64,000 nucleotides of DNA, taken from contig NZ_LIQH01000030.1 in NCBI RefSeq assembly GCF_001418085.1, positions 92,325-156,324 of the forward strand, read 5' to 3'. Below, piece by piece: positions 47,884 through 56,955 of the stretch (its first letter is position 1; every line of letters starts with the position of its first letter). The translations under genes were made by a program, and so were the position numbers. Under the pieces are notes generated by a model that was not told where the DNA came from, searched no databases, and saw only the letters and a list, made by a program, of their open reading frames with translations. This stretch comes from Lacinutrix algicola (GTDB lineage Bacteria > Bacteroidota > Bacteroidia > Flavobacteriales > Flavobacteriaceae).

Positions 47884-48909
47884 ATGAAAAAAATAGGATT
47901 AATTCTAGTTGCTTTAGTTTCGGCTTTAAGTACTAACGCGCAAGATAATTTAGATCAATTATTAGCTGCTGGTGTAGCAGATGCAGAGCGTTTCTCTTCA
48001 AATTATATAAAACCTGCAAACGATGTTTTGGCTTATGGTATAAATACGGGTTGGTTTAATAATGCAAAAACACCAAAACGTTTTGGTTTCGAATTGTCAA
48101 TTATTGGTAATGCAACTTTTATTAACGATGTAGACAAGCAGTTTATATTAGATACTAATGATTACGAAAATATACGTTTTCAAGACGGAAGTATAAGTAA
48201 GCCTGTGTCTACGGCTTTAGGACATAGTGATCCGGCTATTTTTGTTGAGGTAACATATGATGATCCTATATTTGGGGAGCAAACAACCGAGTTGGAACTT
48301 CCAACAGGAATAGGTTCTGCAAACATAAATTTAGTCCCAACAGCATTCCTACAAGCTAGCTTTTCTCCTTTTAAAGGAACACAGATAAAAGGACGGTATT
48401 TTCCTAAAGTTGATCAAGAAGATGTAAAAGTAGGATTGTATGGTTTTGGAATACAGCAAGATTTTACCTCTTTTTTACCAGCAGATAAAGTACTTCCAGT
48501 ATCAATATCTGGATTAATAGCTTATACGCATTTAGATGGTAGTTACGATTTTACAGATACAGGAGTTGTAGATGGAGAAAATCAGCAAATTGAGACTGAA
48601 ACCAATACAATGTTATACCAATTAATAGTTGGCACAAAACTAAAAATAATTAATTTTTATGCTTCTGTTGGTTATTTAAGCGGAAAGAATACGACAGATT
48701 TACTAGGAACATATCGTGTTTCTGGTGAAGTTCTAGGTCAAACTGTTTATTCTGATGAAATAAAAGATCCATTCTCAATAAAATCGGATACAACAGGAGT
48801 ATTAACAATAGTTGGAGCTAATTTAAGCCTAGGTTTTTTCGGATTAAACGCAGCGTATACTATTGCAGATTTTAATAGTGCATCATTAGGAATGAATTTC
48901 AGCTTTTAA
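47884..48909 (+). CDS. Secreted/outer-membrane protein, DUF6588-like
   Basis: A 341-residue protein with a signal peptide (residues 1-19, ending TNAQ). The mature part is rich in alternating strands, with phrases such as GFGIQQDFTSFLPADKVLPV and a final NAAYTIADFNSASLGMNFSF ending in Phe, as in outer-membrane barrels. The start DNLDQLLAAGVADAERFSSN followed by YIKPANDVLAYGINTGW is what I recall of the DUF6588 group. Function unknown. Confidence 0.72.
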   Translation: MKKIGLILVALVSALSTNAQDNLDQLLAAGVADAERFSSNYIKPANDVLAYGINTGWFNNAKTPKRFGFELSIIGNATFINDVDKQFILDTNDYENIRFQDGSISKPVSTALGHSDPAIFVEVTYDDPIFGEQTTELELPTGIGSANINLVPTAFLQASFSPFKGTQIKGRYFPKVDQEDVKVGLYGFGIQQDFTSFLPADKVLPVSISGLIAYTHLDGSYDFTDTGVVDGENQQIETETNTMLYQLIVGTKLKIINFYASVGYLSGKNTTDLLGTYRVSGEVLGQTVYSDEIKDPFSIKSDTTGVLTIVGANLSLGFFGLNAAYTIADFNSASLGMNFSF

Positions 48910-48991
48910 AAGTCTAGTTTTTAACCGTTTTTTGATGCAAAATTTGTAAATTCGTACTTTAAATTTATACACAAACTAAAAATATATTAAA

Positions 48992-49918
48992 ATGAAAGTA
49001 ACAGTAGTTGGAGCAGGAGCAGTAGGTGCAAGTTGTGCTGAATATATTGCTATTAAAGATTTCGCAAGCGAAGTTGTAATCTTAGATATTAAAGAAGGTT
49101 TTGCAGAAGGTAAAGCAATGGATTTAATGCAAACCGCTTCATTAAACAGTTTCGATACAAAAATAACAGGAAGTACAAACGATTACTCTAAAACAGCAGG
49201 TTCTGATGTTTGTGTAATTACTTCAGGAATTCCTAGAAAACCAGGTATGACTCGTGAAGAGCTTATTGGTATTAATGCAGGAATAGTAAAAATGGTATCT
49301 GCTAGCTTAATTAAGCATTCTCCAGATACAATTATTATTGTAGTGTCTAATCCTATGGATACAATGACATATTTAGTGCATAAAACTACAGGTTTACCAA
49401 AAGAAAGAATTATTGGTATGGGTGGAGCTTTAGATTCTGCACGTTTCAAGTACCGTTTAGCTGAAGCTTTAGGAGCACCTATTAGCGATGTAGATGGAAT
49501 GGTAATTGGTGGACATAGCGATAAAGGTATGGTGCCATTAATAGGTAAAGCGGTAAGAAACAGTGTTGTTGTTTCTGAATTTTTATCTGAAGAAAGAATG
49601 GAACAAGTAGTTCAAGATACTAAGGTTGGAGGCGCTACGCTTACAGGTTTATTAGGAACATCAGCATGGTATGCACCAGGAGCAGCAGTATCTGCAATGG
49701 TTCAAGCTATTGCTTGTGATACTAAAAAAATATTCCCTTGTTCTGCTTTATTAGCAGGAGAATTTGGATTAAGTGATTTAGCAATCGGAGTACCTTGTGT
49801 ATTAGGTGCTAACGGAATTGAAAAAATTGTTGAAATTAGCTTAACAGATGCTGAAAAAGCAAAATTAGCAGAGTCTGCTGAAGGTGTTAAGAAAACTAAT
49901 GGATTATTAGAATTATAA
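48992..49918 (+). CDS. mdh: Malate dehydrogenase
   Basis: Mdh oxidises malate to oxaloacetate in the TCA cycle. The 308 residues belong to the lactate-dehydrogenase-like type: NAD loop MKVTVVGAGAVGASCAEYIA, the substrate loop ITSGIPRKPGMTREEL with its two arginines, the Asp/Arg pair around GGALDSARFKYRLAEALG, and the catalytic His in VIGGHSDKGMVPLI (about residue 172). Upstream no full promoter was found (TAAATTCG at 48947 is one base off). It ends in a strong terminator. Confidence 0.96.
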   Translation: MKVTVVGAGAVGASCAEYIAIKDFASEVVILDIKEGFAEGKAMDLMQTASLNSFDTKITGSTNDYSKTAGSDVCVITSGIPRKPGMTREELIGINAGIVKMVSASLIKHSPDTIIIVVSNPMDTMTYLVHKTTGLPKERIIGMGGALDSARFKYRLAEALGAPISDVDGMVIGGHSDKGMVPLIGKAVRNSVVVSEFLSEERMEQVVQDTKVGGATLTGLLGTSAWYAPGAAVSAMVQAIACDTKKIFPCSALLAGEFGLSDLAIGVPCVLGANGIEKIVEISLTDAEKAKLAESAEGVKKTNGLLEL

Positions 49919-49981
49919 GAAGTATATAATAGAAGCCAGTAAGATTTTATAAGTCTTACAAACTTCAAACAATACATAAAG

Positions 49982-50014
49982 AAGCCTCACAATAATAGAA
50001 TTGTGAGGCTTTTT
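49982..50014 (+). terminator. Intrinsic terminator after mdh
   Basis: AGCCTCACAAT pairs with ATTGTGAGGCT around a short loop, followed by T. Confidence 0.92.
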
Positions 50015-50102
50015 ATTTTTATTAGACTTTATAAGTTGATTTAAAGTGATTTAACGCTACAATATTTATACAAAGACAGTAGTAATACAACCTTAATTTT
50101 TT

Positions 50103-50110
50103 TATATTTG
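50103..50110 (+). promoter_or_regulatory. -7 box at the start of the gene at 50115 (leaderless candidate)
   Basis: TATATTTG matches TAnnTTTG and ends 4 bases before the ATG at 50115, so RNA would begin at or just inside the start codon. No TTG was seen at the -33 distance. Confidence 0.45.
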
Positions 50111-50114
50111 GCGC

Positions 50115-50714
50115 ATGAAGACGAAATGGTATTTTGGTACTTTAATTGTAATACTCGCTTTGTTTGGTGTATGTCAAGAGAATTTGACGATTCCAAACCA
50201 AGAGGTTGTATTACAGTTTTCTAATACTACTATATCTTCAAACGAAGCTAAGCTTGCTATTGCTAATGTAAAAAAGCAATTAAAAACAATTGGTGTTTCT
50301 AAAGTGGACATTCGCGAGGAATCCAATGGACGCTTAGTAATTTCATACTTTAGTGATATTACAGTTGCTAACGTAAAAGATGCTTTAGCTGCAACCGCAC
50401 TAACAGTCGACTATGCTTCTCACGAAGATAATCAGTCAGACTTTCCAAAAGAACAAACATACAATCTCGATGTTTTCGAAATCACCAAAAGTAGTGATAC
50501 AGGTTTAGGGTCTGGTGGAAAGCTAATGTTCGAACTTAAACAAGATTACGACAGATTTTCAAATCCAAACGTATTTCTTTATGCAACAGAGGTTACTTCA
50601 ACCGAAAAAAATATAGAAGTACTAGTTGCTTACAAACAAAACAAAACTATTGCAATTGCAATAAACAATATTCCTCACCAAATTCCTGAATGTCGAGCTG
50701 GACCAGTTTCGTAA
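50115..50714 (+). CDS. Unrecognised exported protein upstream of secDF
   Basis: I do not recognise this 199-residue protein. An N-terminal hydrophobic segment (WYFGTLIVILALFGVC) could be a signal or anchor. After it comes a beta-alpha-beta-like block (VVLQFSNTTISSNEAKLAIA, then GVSKVDIREESNGRLVISYF) that recalls the periplasmic alpha-beta domains of SecD, and a second block to the end. It precedes secDF by 200 bases on the same strand. A link to protein export is only an inference from position. Confidence 0.65.
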   Translation: MKTKWYFGTLIVILALFGVCQENLTIPNQEVVLQFSNTTISSNEAKLAIANVKKQLKTIGVSKVDIREESNGRLVISYFSDITVANVKDALAATALTVDYASHEDNQSDFPKEQTYNLDVFEITKSSDTGLGSGGKLMFELKQDYDRFSNPNVFLYATEVTSTEKNIEVLVAYKQNKTIAIAINNIPHQIPECRAGPVS

Positions 50715-50914
50715 CAGGAATAGTATTATAGAACTTCCTAAATAATAAACGTTTTTGAAATAGTAATGTAAAGCTTCGGCTGTAGTTATTGTTTCAAAAT
50801 TATAGTTTTCATAATTGATACAGAAAACTATCCATTCATATTAAAACCATTACTAACAATTGTCAGCTTCGATTAAAGAAATCGAAATAAAAAACTGACG
50901 CAAATAACAAAACA

Positions 50915-53900
50915 ATGCAAAATAAAGGATTAGTAAAGCTGTTCGCAGTTTTATTTGGACTGGTAAGTATTTACCAATTGTCTTTCTCGTTTAAAAACAA
51001 TGCAATCGAGAAAAATGCAGAAGAAATAGCTGCAGCAAAATTTAGTACAGATGTTGAAGACTTTAAAGAGAAGCGTAAAGCGTTTGAAGCAAATTATCTT
51101 GATTCTCTTTCTGGTGTAACAGAAAGTGTGTTTTTAGGTGAAGATTACTCTAAAGTTAAAGACAATGCAATGAAATTGGGTCTTGACCTTAAAGGTGGTT
51201 TAGAAGCAATTTTACAAGTGTCTGTAAGAGATATCTTAAAAGGATTAGCAAATAACACAAAAGATCCTGTGTTTAACAAAGCATTAGATGATGCTGATAT
51301 TTTACAAACAAATTCTCAGGATGATTATATTGAGTCTTTCTACGTAGCTTTCGATGCTATTAAAGGAGATAAAAAATTAGCATCTCCAGATATTTTTGGA
51401 ACACGTTCTTTAGTAGAAGCTGGAACTGTTAAAATTGGAATGAGTGATGCTGATGTAAAAAGCGCATTATCTAAAAAAATAGATGAGTCTATAAACTCTG
51501 CATTACAAGTATTACGTACACGTATTGACCAATTTGGAGTTGCATCTCCAAACATTCAACGTTTAGGTTCTTCTGGACGTATTTTAGTTGAATTACCAGG
51601 TGTTAAAGATGTAGAGCGTGCAAAAGCATTAATTACAGGAACAGCAGAATTAGAATTTTGGTTTGGTTACAAAGCACAAGATTTAGGTCAGTACTTTAAC
51701 GACTTAAACAATGCTTTAAAAGCGAAGCAAGAAACTGCAGCAGTAGATACTGAAGCAGATACTACTCAAGAAGCAGGAGAAGAAACTGCAGATGATATTA
51801 TTGGAGATTTAACTGGAGCAGAAGACGAAACAGCAGTAGTTGTTAATCCGTTTTACGATTTAGTTGCAGTAAACTCTACAGGATATTATTCTGGAGCTGG
51901 TTTAGTAAAACTTACAGACCAGAAGAAAGTATTAGAAATGTTAAATTCTAAAGAAGCTATCGCAATGCGTCCAGCTGCTGCAAAGAATGTAAGATTTGTA
52001 TTCGAAAAACCTAAAGAAGATAGTGAAGTAACAACGTTACACGTTTTAGAGGGTAATAGAGATAACGTACCACCATTACATGGTAGTATTGATGATGCAA
52101 GAGAAGGTTACGACCAAGGAAATAATGTAGTCGTAAACATGCAAATGGATGCTGCTGGATCTAAAACTTGGGAAGAAATGACTGAGCGTGCATACAAAGA
52201 AGGAAGTAATATTGCTATTGTTTTAGATGATGTTGTGTATTCAGCACCAGGAATTAGTAGTGGTAAAATTGCAGGTGGTCGTTCAGAGATTAAAGGAGAC
52301 TTTACAATTAACGAAGCGATCGATTTATCTAACGTTTTACGTGCAGGTAAATTACCAGCAAGAGCAAGTATTATCCAGAGTGATGAGGTAGGACCAACTT
52401 TAGGTCAAGAAGCTATCGATAGCGGTACAATGTCATTTTTAATAGCATTAGCATTAGTATTAGTATGGATGTTTTTCTACTATGGTAAAGCAGGTGCATT
52501 TGCAGATGTTGCAATGGCATTAAACATTTTATTAATCTTCGGTATTTTATCAGGATTAGGAGCTGTATTAACGTTACCTGGAATTGCAGGTATTGTATTA
52601 ACAATAGGTATGTCTGTAGATGCAAACGTACTTATTTTCGAACGTATTAGAGAAGAGTTAGGAAAAGGTAAAGACCAGAAATCTGCTATTAAAGACGGAT
52701 TTGGTAATGCATTGTCTTCTATTTTAGATGCCAACATTACAACGGGTTTAACTGCTTTAATTTTATTCTTATTTGGTACAGGACCAATTAAAGGTTTCGC
52801 AACTACTTTATTAGTAGGTATTGGTACTTCTTTATTTACAGCAATTTTTATTACAAGATTACTTGTAGATTGGTATGTTAACAGAGGTGGTAAATTAGAC
52901 TTCTCAACAGGGATTACTAAAAACTTATTTAGAAACATCAATATCGAGTTTTTAAAGAAACGTAAATTAGCTTACATCATTTCAGGAGTGTTAATTCTTG
53001 GAAGTTTAGCATCATTATTTACTAACGGATTAGATCAAGGTGTAGATTTTAAAGGTGGTAGAACTTACCAAGTACGTTTCGATCAGCCAGTAAGCTCTTC
53101 AGAAATAAGTACTACATTATCAGATCCAGCGATTTTTGGTAGTGCAGACGCTAAAACTTTTGGTGACGATAACCAGTTGAAAATCACAACTAAATTTAGA
53201 ATTGACGAAGCATCAGAAGAAGCAGATAATGAAATGAGAGAAATCTTATTTAATGCTTTACAACCACATTTAAATGGTATGAGCTATGCAGATTTTATCT
53301 CTAATAAAGAAGGTAAAACAGCAGGTTTAATGAAGAAGTATAAAGTAAGTCCAACAATTGCAGATGATATCAAGCAAGAGTCTTTCTGGGCTGTTTTAGG
53401 ATCATTAATTGTTGTATTCCTTTATATCTTATTCCGTTTTAAAAGATGGCAATTCTCACTTGGTGCAGTAGCAGCAGTATTCCACGATGTATTAATCGTA
53501 TTAGGAGTATTCTCTATTACATACAAGTTTATGCCATTCTCATTAGAAATCGATCAAGCCTTTATAGCTGCGATTCTTACTGTAATTGGTTACTCATTAA
53601 ATGATACCGTTGTAGTATTCGATAGAATTCGTGAGTACTTTAACGAGCATACAGATTGGGATTTCGATAAAGTAATCGACAAGTCTTTAAGCTCTACATT
53701 AAGTAGAACATTAAACACCTCTTTAACTACTTTAGTAGTATTATTAGCCATCTTTATATTTGGTGGAGAATCTATTAGAGGTTTCATGTTTGCTTTAATA
53801 GTAGGTGTAGTTGTAGGTACATACTCATCTTTATTCATCGCAACACCAATTATGTTCGATTCAGTAAAAGGAGATGCTGCAGATGCATTAAAAGACAAAG

Positions 53901-53938
53901 TAAAAGAAGAAGAATTAGAAGAAGGTGCGCAAGCATAA
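50915..53938 (+). CDS. secDF: Protein translocase subunit SecDF, fused
   Basis: SecD and SecF use the proton gradient to help pull preproteins out of the SecYEG channel. Here they are one 1007-residue protein, as is usual in Bacteroidetes. SecD half: KLGLDLKGGLEAILQV (P1 start), VLRTRIDQFGVASPNIQRLG, RILVELPGVKDVERAKALIT, a Thr/Glu/Ala-rich insert (about residues 270-310), then six membrane segments with SVDANVLIFERIREELGKGK. SecF half from about residue 690: GVDFKGGRTYQVRFDQPV and a second set of membrane segments with IGYSLNDTVVVFDRIREYFN. The end is acidic. Confidence 0.97.
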   Translation: MQNKGLVKLFAVLFGLVSIYQLSFSFKNNAIEKNAEEIAAAKFSTDVEDFKEKRKAFEANYLDSLSGVTESVFLGEDYSKVKDNAMKLGLDLKGGLEAILQVSVRDILKGLANNTKDPVFNKALDDADILQTNSQDDYIESFYVAFDAIKGDKKLASPDIFGTRSLVEAGTVKIGMSDADVKSALSKKIDESINSALQVLRTRIDQFGVASPNIQRLGSSGRILVELPGVKDVERAKALITGTAELEFWFGYKAQDLGQYFNDLNNALKAKQETAAVDTEADTTQEAGEETADDIIGDLTGAEDETAVVVNPFYDLVAVNSTGYYSGAGLVKLTDQKKVLEMLNSKEAIAMRPAAAKNVRFVFEKPKEDSEVTTLHVLEGNRDNVPPLHGSIDDAREGYDQGNNVVVNMQMDAAGSKTWEEMTERAYKEGSNIAIVLDDVVYSAPGISSGKIAGGRSEIKGDFTINEAIDLSNVLRAGKLPARASIIQSDEVGPTLGQEAIDSGTMSFLIALALVLVWMFFYYGKAGAFADVAMALNILLIFGILSGLGAVLTLPGIAGIVLTIGMSVDANVLIFERIREELGKGKDQKSAIKDGFGNALSSILDANITTGLTALILFLFGTGPIKGFATTLLVGIGTSLFTAIFITRLLVDWYVNRGGKLDFSTGITKNLFRNINIEFLKKRKLAYIISGVLILGSLASLFTNGLDQGVDFKGGRTYQVRFDQPVSSSEISTTLSDPAIFGSADAKTFGDDNQLKITTKFRIDEASEEADNEMREILFNALQPHLNGMSYADFISNKEGKTAGLMKKYKVSPTIADDIKQESFWAVLGSLIVVFLYILFRFKRWQFSLGAVAAVFHDVLIVLGVFSITYKFMPFSLEIDQAFIAAILTVIGYSLNDTVVVFDRIREYFNEHTDWDFDKVIDKSLSSTLSRTLNTSLTTLVVLLAIFIFGGESIRGFMFALIVGVVVGTYSSLFIATPIMFDSVKGDAADALKDKVKEEELEEGAQA

Positions 53939-53958
53939 TCCTTAAGTTCTATAATATT

Positions 53959-53995
53959 AAAAAAGCCTTTCAGTTTTATACTGAAGCTTTTTTTT
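53959..53995 (+). terminator. Intrinsic terminator after secDF
   Basis: TTCAG pairs with CTGAA and, past a two-base bulge, AAAAAGC with GCTTTTT, followed by a long T-run. Confidence 0.8.
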
Positions 53996-54036
53996 ATTTT
54001 TAACAAATGTACAATAGAATTCAATGGTTTTCTTTT

Positions 54037-54122
54037 GGGCGTTCCCTTGCGAAAAGCAAGGTCAGGCTCTCGCAAGTCGCTCTTTTCAAGGAGCTCCAAC
54101 AATTGCTCCATCCTTAACGCGC
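54037..54122 (+). repeat. Bacteroidetes-type intergenic repeat, copy A
   Basis: The element runs from GGGCGTT through a hairpin CCTTGC/GCAAGG (54045-54061), GTCAGGCTCTCGC, GAGCTC and ends TCCATCCTTAACGCG. The same markers appear in the same order in copy B (56519-56647, opposite strand). I recall GGGCGTT...TAACGCG elements from many genomes of this phylum. It lies between the convergent ends of secDF and the hydrolase gene and ends 5 bases before the latter's stop. Confidence 0.65.
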
Positions 54123-54126
54123 TAGC

Positions 54127-54978
54127 CTAAGTATTGTCTTTAATCCAATCTTTAGTCATAAGCCAAAGAGACGTTTTAAAACGTTCTCTAAAAAAACCAA
54201 AATGTCCAATATCTGGTACGTTTAATACTTCAGGTTCTAAATGTAATCGCTCTACTTTAGCATTAGTAAAAAGCTTAGATAGCCAATCTACCGTTTGCTT
54301 AGGTGCAAATTCATCATTAGGAAAACTTAAAATTTTAATAGAGCAAGTAATGGAGTTTAGGTGTAAATCTTCTTTTTTAGCAGTATCTAAAAAGTAGTTT
54401 TTTCTATTTCCCCAAACACGCCATTGATAAACAACACGCTTTGGAAGGTTTTCGAAAAGCTTTAGTTTTCTTGCAGGAAAATAACCGTTTAAAGAAGTTG
54501 TAATTGGAATAATAGCATTCCAGAATAAAAACATCTTTGGTTTTTCTAAACCCTTAAAAAGATTCCAATAACCAGATTGCGAAGCAACAGTAATAATAAA
54601 ATCTACGAGTTTAATATTTTTATTAAAAGCAATAAGTTGACCACCAATACTATGTGTAATTAGTGTAATCTTATGTTCCGGATTTTCTGTTTTTACAAAG
54701 CTTAAAATTGAAGCTTGATTAGAAGCCCAATCGTATAAGTTAGAAGTGTTGTTTTTTACGGTTTTACCATGAGATAAGCCAATACCAGAATAATCAAAAG
54801 TATAAACGGTAAAACCTAAAGAACAAAAATATTTAGCAAAATTACCGTAGTAAGATTGTAAAACACCAGTAGCAGATGATATTACAATACTTTTAGCATT
54901 AGAGTTTTTTGGTGTAAATTGAGTTGTAAAAACAGAGTGTTTATTAGACTGTTCTATTTCTACAACTTTTTGTTCCAT
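54127..54978 (-). CDS. Alpha/beta-fold hydrolase in the lgt operon
   Basis: The 283 residues have a hydrolase fold: FTVYTFDYSGIGLSHG, the nucleophile serine in ITHSIGGQLIAFNKNI (about residues 106-121), Asp in SFPNDEFAPKQTVDWL and His in VPDIGHFGFFRERF. It resembles the UCP037442-type hydrolases. No signal peptide. The start overlaps the DUF192 gene stop by one base (TAATG), so it is translated with it. Confidence 0.83.
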   Translation of the reverse strand: MEQKVVEIEQSNKHSVFTTQFTPKNSNAKSIVISSATGVLQSYYGNFAKYFCSLGFTVYTFDYSGIGLSHGKTVKNNTSNLYDWASNQASILSFVKTENPEHKITLITHSIGGQLIAFNKNIKLVDFIITVASQSGYWNLFKGLEKPKMFLFWNAIIPITTSLNGYFPARKLKLFENLPKRVVYQWRVWGNRKNYFLDTAKKEDLHLNSITCSIKILSFPNDEFAPKQTVDWLSKLFTNAKVERLHLEPEVLNVPDIGHFGFFRERFKTSLWLMTKDWIKDNT

Positions 54979-55475
54979 TACTCTTCAATCTTAAACACAA
55001 AATAATCCATTGTATCTCCAACTTCTAGCAGCCATTCTTCGGCTAAGCCAGCATTAACCTCTAATACAAATTGTGCTAAAGCATTAGATGGTAAAGAGGC
55101 TTCATTAAAAGGTTGTGCATTTTCTTGAAAGCTAACCACCTTTTTGTTGTGATCTAAAAAGATAAGGTCAAGTGGTATACGCGTATTCTTCATATAGAAA
55201 TTACGTTCTCTAATTTCGTCAAAAACAAACAACATACCTTGGTTCTTTTTCATCGATTCGCGATACATTAAACCCGTTTCAATTTCAAAAGGTGTCTTCG
55301 CAATCTCAATGTCTAGTTTTGCAATAATTGTATCTGCTGTAGTTTTGTATAATGTAAGTTCACCTTCTTTAGTAAAAGTAACTTCTGTTTGCTTAATAGA
55401 TTTTGGTTCGCTTTTACAAGCTATAACAGTTAAGCTAAAACTTAATAATAGGATTACTATTTTAAATGTCTTCAT
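54978..55475 (-). CDS. DUF192 lipoprotein
   Basis: A lipoprotein signal peptide (MKTFKIVILLLSFSLTVIAC, lipidated Cys20) is followed by a DUF192 domain: TPFEIETGLMYRESMKKNQG, MLFVFDEIRERNFYMKNTRI and PLDLIFLDHNKKVVSFQENA, all typical. The family role is unknown. It overlaps its neighbours by one base on each side and lies right behind lgt, the enzyme that would lipidate it. Confidence 0.88.
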   Translation of the reverse strand: MKTFKIVILLLSFSLTVIACKSEPKSIKQTEVTFTKEGELTLYKTTADTIIAKLDIEIAKTPFEIETGLMYRESMKKNQGMLFVFDEIRERNFYMKNTRIPLDLIFLDHNKKVVSFQENAQPFNEASLPSNALAQFVLEVNAGLAEEWLLEVGDTMDYFVFKIEE

Positions 55476-56410
55476 TAGTTGTAGTTAGATTTTTGTTTGT
55501 AAATAAACATAAAGTACAGTCCAATTAATATAAATGGTATACTTAGTACTTGTCCTGTATTCATAAACCAAATATAATCATCTCGTCCATCTACTTGTGC
55601 AATTTTTACAAATTCTACAAAGAAACGAACCGTCCATAGTAATACTAAAAAGAGACCGAATAAGAAACCTGGTTGATTGTTTTTGTTTGTTTTTAAGTAG
55701 AAATATAATAAAATTAAGAATACAAAAATGTAGCAAAACGATTCGTACATTTGAGCAGGATGTCTATAAGGCACCGCTTGTAATAAGTCTATAAATTTTG
55801 GGTCGTTAGAAACAGCACGATATGCTTCTTTGTAGTCTGCTATTCCTGTTAATTTTACAATTTCACCTTTAGTATATTCTTCTTGTATAAAACGTACACC
55901 TAATGGAAAGTCTCCAGATAATTTACCTACTATTTCAGAATTGATAAAGTTTCCAATTCTAATAAACACAGCACCCGAAGCTACCGGAATTACAATGCGG
56001 TCTAAAATCCACATTAAAGATTTGTAATTATACTTTCTTCGGTATAAATACATAGCAATAATAATACCTATTGCAGCACCGTGACTTGCAAGTCCTGAAA
56101 ATCCTGAAAACTCAAATCTTGGATTAAAATGGAATGGTAAGAAAACGCTAAAGAAATCTTGAGAAAACAGTTCTGGTTGATAGAAAATAACATGACCTAA
56201 ACGTGCACCCAACATTGTTGCTAAAACAGTGTAGATAAATAAGGGATCAAGATATTCTATCTTTACGTTTTCTCTGTTAAAAATGCGTTTCATTATATGC
56301 CATCCTACAACAAATGCAGAAACCCACATTAGGCTGTAAAAATGAATTTTGAAATTCCCAATAATATCAATTCCTGTTATAGGATTCCAGTTGAATTCTA
56401 ATAAATACAT
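55475..56410 (-). CDS. lgt: Prolipoprotein diacylglyceryl transferase
   Basis: Lgt attaches diacylglycerol to the lipobox cysteine of prolipoproteins at the inner membrane. The 311 residues contain seven or so membrane segments and the family motifs: GARLGHVIFYQP, GLASHGAAIGIIIAMYLYRR with the essential His, IRIGNFINSEIVGKLSGDFP (signature), and PYRHPAQMYESFCYIF. It heads a three-gene operon with DUF192 and a hydrolase, with one-base overlaps. Confidence 0.96.
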   Translation of the reverse strand: MYLLEFNWNPITGIDIIGNFKIHFYSLMWVSAFVVGWHIMKRIFNRENVKIEYLDPLFIYTVLATMLGARLGHVIFYQPELFSQDFFSVFLPFHFNPRFEFSGFSGLASHGAAIGIIIAMYLYRRKYNYKSLMWILDRIVIPVASGAVFIRIGNFINSEIVGKLSGDFPLGVRFIQEEYTKGEIVKLTGIADYKEAYRAVSNDPKFIDLLQAVPYRHPAQMYESFCYIFVFLILLYFYLKTNKNNQPGFLFGLFLVLLWTVRFFVEFVKIAQVDGRDDYIWFMNTGQVLSIPFILIGLYFMFIYKQKSNYN

Positions 56411-56518
56411 AGATTGTTTTTTGTGATTGTAAATATAGTATTTATGCTCTATTTATTTTAGTATATCACAAATCATTAACAAAACCACAATGTTTATTTT
56501 AAACAAAACCATTGGTGT

Positions 56519-56647
56519 GCGCGTTAAGGATGGAAAGGTTTGTTTGAGCTCTTTTTTTATTTTCGAAAAAAAGCGAGCCTTGAGAGCCTGACTTTTAGTT
56601 CGTTTAATAAGTTTTTTAATTTTTTGAAAGGACTAAAAGAAACGCCC
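56519..56647 (-). repeat. Bacteroidetes-type intergenic repeat, copy B
   Basis: Read on the minus strand, it goes from GGGCGTT, a long stem (CTTTTAGT/ACTAAAAG around 40 bases), GTCAGGCTCTC, a CTTTTTTT/AAAAAAAG hairpin, GAGCTC, and ends TCCATCCTTAACGCGC. The order of blocks is the same as in copy A but spacers differ. The two copies face each other across the lgt operon. It sits right behind the yidD stop. Confidence 0.65.
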
Positions 56648-56656
56648 TAATAAATT

Positions 56657-56890
56657 TTAAGGTACAGGGTCGTAACCTTTGCCTCCCCAAGGATGACAAC
56701 TAAATATACGTTTTATACTCAATTTCATGCCTTTTAAAAAACCATGTTTTTCTAGAGCTTCTTTGGTATAATGTGAACAGGTTGGTTGGTATCTACACGT
56801 TGCTGGCGTAAATGGAGATATAAAAGTTTGGTATACTTTTATTATAAATAGAAAAGGTGCAATTAATATTTTTTTCACAATATTTGTCAT
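56657..56890 (-). CDS. yidD: Membrane protein insertion efficiency factor YidD
   Basis: YidD is a small membrane-bound helper of YidC-dependent insertion. The 77 residues have an amphipathic N-terminus ([20 protein letters not shown]), the conserved cysteines in [19 protein letters not shown] and the end [13 protein letters not shown]. The ATG at 56890 lies inside the left arm of a perfect 25-base inverted repeat; no other start is available. It follows cysS on the minus strand after 65 bases. Confidence 0.93.
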   Translation of the reverse strand: MTNIVKKILIAPFLFIIKVYQTFISPFTPATCRYQPTCSHYTKEALEKHGFLKGMKLSIKRIFSCHPWGGKGYDPVP

Positions 56891-56947
56891 TCCTGCGAAG
56901 GCAGGAATCTTTTTTTTTTTTGGATTCCTGCCTTCGCAGGAATGACA
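56885..56947. repeat. Perfect 25-base inverted repeat over the yidD start
   Basis: Bases 56885-56909 are the exact reverse complement of 56923-56947, separated by 13 bases, mostly T on the + strand. Each arm is itself nearly palindromic (ATTCCTGC, GAA, GGCAGGAAT). Such CATTCCTGCGAAGGCAGGAAT-type arms look like a REP- or MITE-like element. The yidD start codon is within the left arm. Confidence 0.8.
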
Positions 56948-56955
56948 GTTATGGA

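Noticed and set aside
53590..54111. 173-codon open frame on the minus strand behind secDF
   Set aside because: It overlaps the strongly conserved SecF part on the other strand and runs into repeat copy A; the translation has no recognisable family and its composition is that of an antisense frame.
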